Shown one piece after another: positions 59,496 through 64,000 of a DNA stretch of 64,000 bases. Position numbers and translations under genes: made by a program. A model generated the notes under the pieces. That model was given only the letters and a program-made list of their open reading frames with translations. It searched no databases and was not told the origin of the DNA. The stretch covers positions 661,267-725,266 of the forward strand of contig OZ234502.1 of assembly GCA_965153455.1 (NCBI GenBank), read 5' to 3'. Within the stretch, counting starts at the first letter, position 1; each line of letters begins with the position of its first letter. This DNA comes from Sphagnum compactum. Lineage: Eukaryota; Bryophyta; Sphagnopsida; Sphagnales.

Positions 59496-62400
59496 TCTAT
59501 TTTTCTATGCTTCTTGTGTTCACACTTAGTGTTATGTAGAGATTTACTACATCCATGGCTACCCGGAATGGATGGATGCACTTTTTTTTTCCTTCTTTTT
59601 GGGTGGTTTTACAAATTTCATTTTGCTAATTTAAAATTTTTGGTACATGGATGAAAGGTGCATAACTTCCCACAACAAACTCCGAAAAGGCCCTCCTTTT
59701 TATTGTATAATAAACATCTTACAACAAATATTTGGCGACACAAGAAAATGCCATGAAATGTGCCTACAATATGATGTAATTGGATCGGATTACCATTATT
59801 AGCACAATCTTGCAAAGAGACAACCAAATCCCATAAAACTTAGGTGAATGCAACGAGTGCATTACCTTAATTTTTAGGCATTGTTCTCATATGGGGAGGG
59901 ACTATTGTTTCCGGGAATGGGTGATGGTTTTTGCATTAAATTGCCCGGTTTACACTGAGGTGGTTTGAGTCACATTTTAGTCATGTTCACATTAAGTTGG
60001 TCCTGGTTAGGGTTAGGGCTTCTTCTCAAGCATTCCCATAGGTATTTAGTTCTCAAAAATGTAAACGTTTGTTGCCCCAAATGTGCAAAAGGAAACTTTG
60101 TCCTTGTGTGGTCAAGAACCACCTAGCCCAAAGACTAGAACAAAGCTTCAGCTTTAAGACATGGTGTGAAAAGCCTCCAACATATATTGTTTACTAATCA
60201 CATCTTTGGGGAGTTTTCTTTTTCAATGGACTCTTTGGCATTGAGCACGACCAACACCGGCCATGCCAAGTCCATGCGGAGCTCAACAACACTTTCTCAA
60301 TGAGTGAAAATCTCCCTTTCCGTGAACAACATAATTCCTCACTTTTAGATGTATCATGTTAAGATTAAAAGAGACAACATCCCAAGCATGAATGATGGAA
60401 CAATTCATCACTCTTCATAAAACAAAAGACCTTTTCCTTTAGTTATTTTGCGTTCCTTTGTACTCCACGTTTGTTGTCTAAATTCCACATATAAGTTCTT
60501 CATAAGCATTTCAATGGTTTTCATGTTATTTTGGTTTTGGAACAAAGAAACAAAAATTCGTTGTTGGTATTGAGGAAAATTCTATATGATGCATGCCATC
60601 ATCATATGCGTCAAACATGGCTAGTAAGTAGAGATGCCATTGAAAACCTTGAAAGGCCCTTGAGTGTGTCAATACAAATTTTATCAAGCCTAAGCTTTAT
60701 CATGTGTTCCCAATGTACCTCTCTCTTCCCATGTGTTATGTTGCATGTTTTATTTTTCATAGATGTCCTTAATGTTGAAATCCTAGTGCGAATATTTCAC
60801 TTGACCACATGGACCTATAATTTAGTTCACCTTACAACCAAACCTTTTTTGGAAATTTGTAAATCTAAAGTAAACCTTAAAATTTGGATGATGTGGTGTC
60901 ATTCACGTTCATAGGTCTGTTCATTGGTATTTGATTCTCACCAACCTTATAAGGTGAACCTAAGGATATGAATGTCTAAGTGATTGATAGATGAAATAAA
61001 TTGACATTTAGTTGGATTTTCAATATAAATATTTATTTTCATTGATTAAAAAATAAATTAAATAATTAATAAGGATTGATAACTAGGTCTAGATTATTCA
61101 TAGAGGAAAATACAACCCACTTAGGGGAATTGATTTCAAATGCTTTCAAACCAAATACCCTAGTACCTTGGCCAATTCAACACCAATTATATTATTTTCA
61201 GAAGTGTTGAAATTTTCAAAAAATATTTCTTTTTCCAGAAATATGTTTTTTTGAAGGAATATAAAGAAAGAATCTGATGAAATTTTTGAGAATATACTTT
61301 TTGTCAAAAATGAAATCCTCAAAATTAATTCATTATTCAAGAGTGGAAGTGGTCAAGATAATATGGTACTAATTGATGCCCTCTTACATTAATATATCCT
61401 AATTAGCATATTTTTCTTTCATAAGGGATAGGTATGCCACTTAACCACACATGTGGCTTCAAACATATCTTATATGATAAAAAAGTGCTTGTTATGTACC
61501 TATGTAGGCTATTCATAGTTCATACCTACCTCTTCCAAGGCTATAACTACCTCCCTCCTTTTACCCTGCACATCTACATGGCCATGAAAGAGTTAACATA
61601 TTGAGAATCATATGGGAACCATATATGGGAACATACAAAAAGAAAAAAGAAATAAAGAGGGTTTTGCTCACATTTGAACTTGCCCAAAAGGCAAGGGTAT
61701 TACACTCGTAATAATAAATAATAATTTTTGTAAATATGCACATAAAATTTCAAAAATTTGTTTCCAAATATCATACCCTTCATACTTCAAGTCCTTTTTG
61801 AAGTAAAAAAATGGTAAGAAATTCAACACCACAAAGGTGCAAATAATTTTGAGCCCCATACTTAGATAATTCCCTACTTGGACATTATGAGCTAATGCAC
61901 TTTATTCCAAAAGTTCCCCAATAAATTTAGATTATATGCTTTTATTCACAAATTGAATCCAAAGATCATATTGAAATAGTGAAAATGTAGAACAATCCTT
62001 AACCATACATCATCATTCATACCTACCTAGTACTAGCTGAAGAGTTTCCACAAAAGGTTCCAAAATTAATTAAATTAAAGGTACCATAAAAGTGTACACT
62101 TTATACCAAAGGCAACATGGCTTTAGCCTATGAGGCTTGCCCCAATTGGAGTTTTTCATACTACAAGCACTTTCACTATACTTTTGTAGTTAGAGATCCT
62201 TTTGAATTTATCACATTGTGCAAGATTGGATGGTGGTTGTTTGGAACATTTCAAAGATACCCAAAGCCATCAATTGTTGCGTAATTTGGTGAAATTTGTG
62301 ATAGGTGAAATGGATTCATTGGAGCAATGTGGAGTTTCAATAAAATTCCATGGGTTTGTGCAATGAAGCAAAATAGAAAGAATTCTAATTGCCCAAAGTG

Positions 62401-63179
62401 CACCACCATAAGCTAACACCCCATTGCAAAAATGCATGTGAAAGTCATTGACCATATCCATCTCAAATATGTATTGTGTACGAGCCAAAAGAGGTTGAGC
62501 TTGGAGAGTGGTATGGGGTTTGTGATGACTTGGTCATGTGATTTTCCATGACCGAGTTTAGCACAACAAGGGACCTTCCTTGTGGATGAAGTACTCGTGA
62601 AAGCATCCACGTTGCCCTCAATGTCATCAAGTGAGGTTGGAGAATTTTCCAAAGTTTATCATCTACACAAGCATACATGGTCATGTGGAGTGACAACAAA
62701 ATTAGGGTGTGCAAAGTGGTCCAATTTTGCCACGAGCCAAGGGAGGGTTGCTATGGTTGGCTATTAGGACTTGAAACGTGGTTGAAAACTTATATTGGAA
62801 TATAGGAAAATGGCATTGGCATGGTTTCAAAAACTTGGAAGTAGGAATTTTCAAAATTGGGAAAGGAACATGGTATAAGATGGAAGCTACAAACCCTAAT
62901 TTGTTCCTATGGTTATTGATGATACCCTACTACCTTGGTAACTTTGACATTAACTATATTAGTTGTAGAAATGTTGAAAATTTTCAAAAAAATTACAAAT
63001 AACAAAAATTTGTGAAGGAAAATATGGATGTTTTCAAGAATATTTTGTTTCTTGAAATCAAAATTTCATAATTAATTAGTTATTTAATGAAAACATGTGT
63101 CAAAGTTGTCAAGGTGCTATGGTAAACAATATATTTCCTAGGAGCGTCTTTTTTTCTTCTTTTTTTTTCAATTTTTGTG
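59496..63179. other. Gene-poor stretch, no gene recognised
   Basis: Short frames only; none of the frames near 60,531-60,914 or 62,270-62,714 shows a motif. A telomere-like GGTTAGGGTTAGGG lies at about 60,006-60,018. DNA around 62,910-63,060 shares GTAGAAATGTTGAA-type phrases with 33,350 and ACTACCTTGG phrases with 8,440. Confidence 0.45.
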
Positions 63180-63275
63180 ATGTTGCCATAGTGGTGATCA
63201 AACACAAGGAGATTTAGCCACACTATGAAAATAAAAATTTATTAAAATCCTTTTATATCTTGGCTATATGCTTGA
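63180..63275 (+). repeat. Dispersed repeat shared with 35.2 kb
   Basis: Carries AGTGGTGATCA, GGAGATTTAGCCA and ATCCTTTTATATCTTGGCTA, in the order seen at 35,190-35,290. Confidence 0.5.
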
Positions 63276-63488
63276 ACAATGCCTAGAAACATGGTGATTT
63301 TTTAGATTTTTTAATTTTAAATTTTTTTGGAAAATGAAAATATTCAACAAAATATTATTTAAAGATTTTGCAATAAAAAAAAAAGTGTTGGTTCCAACCA
63401 TGAGTGGAACAATCAATGAGATTTGACCCCGTCATGAAATTAATCCAACAAAGGTCTATTGAGACAACCAAACATATAGAATGGGAAT

Positions 63489-63572
63489 GTGTACAAGCCA
63501 AGCAAGTTTGACATGTCCTTGGATTGTGTACAAGCCCAAGCAAGTTTGGCATGTTTTTAGATGGTGTACAAT
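63489..63572 (+). repeat. ~37-bp tandem repeat, two and a partial copy
   Basis: GTGTACAAGCCAAGCAAGTT starts at 63,489, its near-copy at 63,526 and a truncated GTGTACAA at 63,564. Confidence 0.85.
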
Positions 63573-64000
63573 CAAAATTTTAAAATTAAAAAAATCAACC
63601 AACTTGTTTATCCATGAAAAGTGAGTGGATGATGAAAAAAATGATAATTTCACATACGATATATTATTTTCTAGAATGGATGAAATTAATACACCAAATA
63701 TCTTATAATTGTACCTATATGTCCTTGATGACCATTGACAACCTTCGAGTGATTTCTAGGGAAATAAACAAAAAAATGTTCAATTTTTCTTTAAAGGCTC
63801 ATAATTTCTTTTGAAGGAAAATAAATTCCACAAAAACCTTTATGGTTGAATCTAAATTTGTGAAATGAAGATTTTTGAAATTCATCTTCACTATGATGGT
63901 TGGTTAAAAACCAAATGTGGCCCTTAGAATAACACCAAAATTTTCAACTAGGAATTTCAAATATTAAATGCACTTGGAAATCATAGTGCAATAAATCATC
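63573..64000. other. Terminal stretch, no gene recognised
   Basis: AT-rich, with a 66-codon frame (63,614-63,814) lacking any motif. Nothing supportable runs off the window end. Confidence 0.4.

Noticed and set aside
1-64000. CRISPR array, operon, prophage, or clustered defence or biosynthetic system
   Set aside because: Direct repeats here lack the spacer-repeat pattern of CRISPR, genes are intron-split and tens of kilobases apart, and no pathway link between P450, remorin and GST can be read from the sequence.

Overview
The window looks like nuclear DNA of a land plant with a large, AT-rich, repeat-laden genome. The evidence is three intron-split genes of plant type (a CYP72-clan cytochrome P450, a long-N-terminus remorin and a glutathione S-transferase-like protein), a decayed Ty1/copia retrotransposon with a plant-style tRNA-Met primer site, hAT-type transposase fossils, and many GA/CT and TA microsatellites. 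Remorins are specific to land plants. I cannot place the species. The gene structures and repeat content do not separate a fern, lycophyte, bryophyte or gymnosperm from one another.

Layout. Positions 1-13,600 hold no convincing gene. They form a mosaic of tandem and dispersed repeats: a 0.8-kb duplicated block with a ~57-bp minisatellite (6.0-7.5 kb), a 400-bp direct duplication (7.6-8.3 kb), a pair of ~0.5-0.6 kb inverted arms (8.6-9.2 and 12.06-12.55 kb), four copies of one degenerate dispersed repeat, and a foldback unit just upstream of the P450. The P450 occupies 13,665-16,211 in five exons (531 aa). After it come gene-poor DNA, a hAT C-terminal fragment (19.4-19.9 kb), a Ty1/copia element with both LTRs but many stops (22,404-28,517), and an unusual AT-rich satellite built on a ~15-nt period (28.85-30.6 kb).

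Positions 30.6-37.4 kb are gene-poor and contain two strong hairpins. A 67-bp tandem array (37.46-38.1 kb) precedes the remorin gene (38,963-43,401, eight exons, 1,015 aa in my model), and a 133-bp tandem array follows it. A second hAT-type pseudogene (ZNF862/DUF4371-like) lies at 46.5-47.7 kb. The GST-like gene spans 52,274-55,568 in eight exons (281 aa), including a 23-nt micro-exon. The rest, to 64,000, is gene-poor with a few tandem and dispersed repeats.

The three intact genes do not form a pathway or cluster that the sequence can support: one is an ER monooxygenase, one a plasma-membrane scaffold and one a thiol transferase or GST-fold protein, separated by 20 kb or more of repeats. I found no convincing undescribed biological system. 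The most unusual items are the very long remorin with its flanking arrays, the micro-exon GST, the altered P450 signature motifs, the 15-nt-period satellite, and the inverted or dispersed repeats around the P450 promoter. Exon models were built by hand from splice signals, reading phase and family motifs, and are not backed by transcripts.
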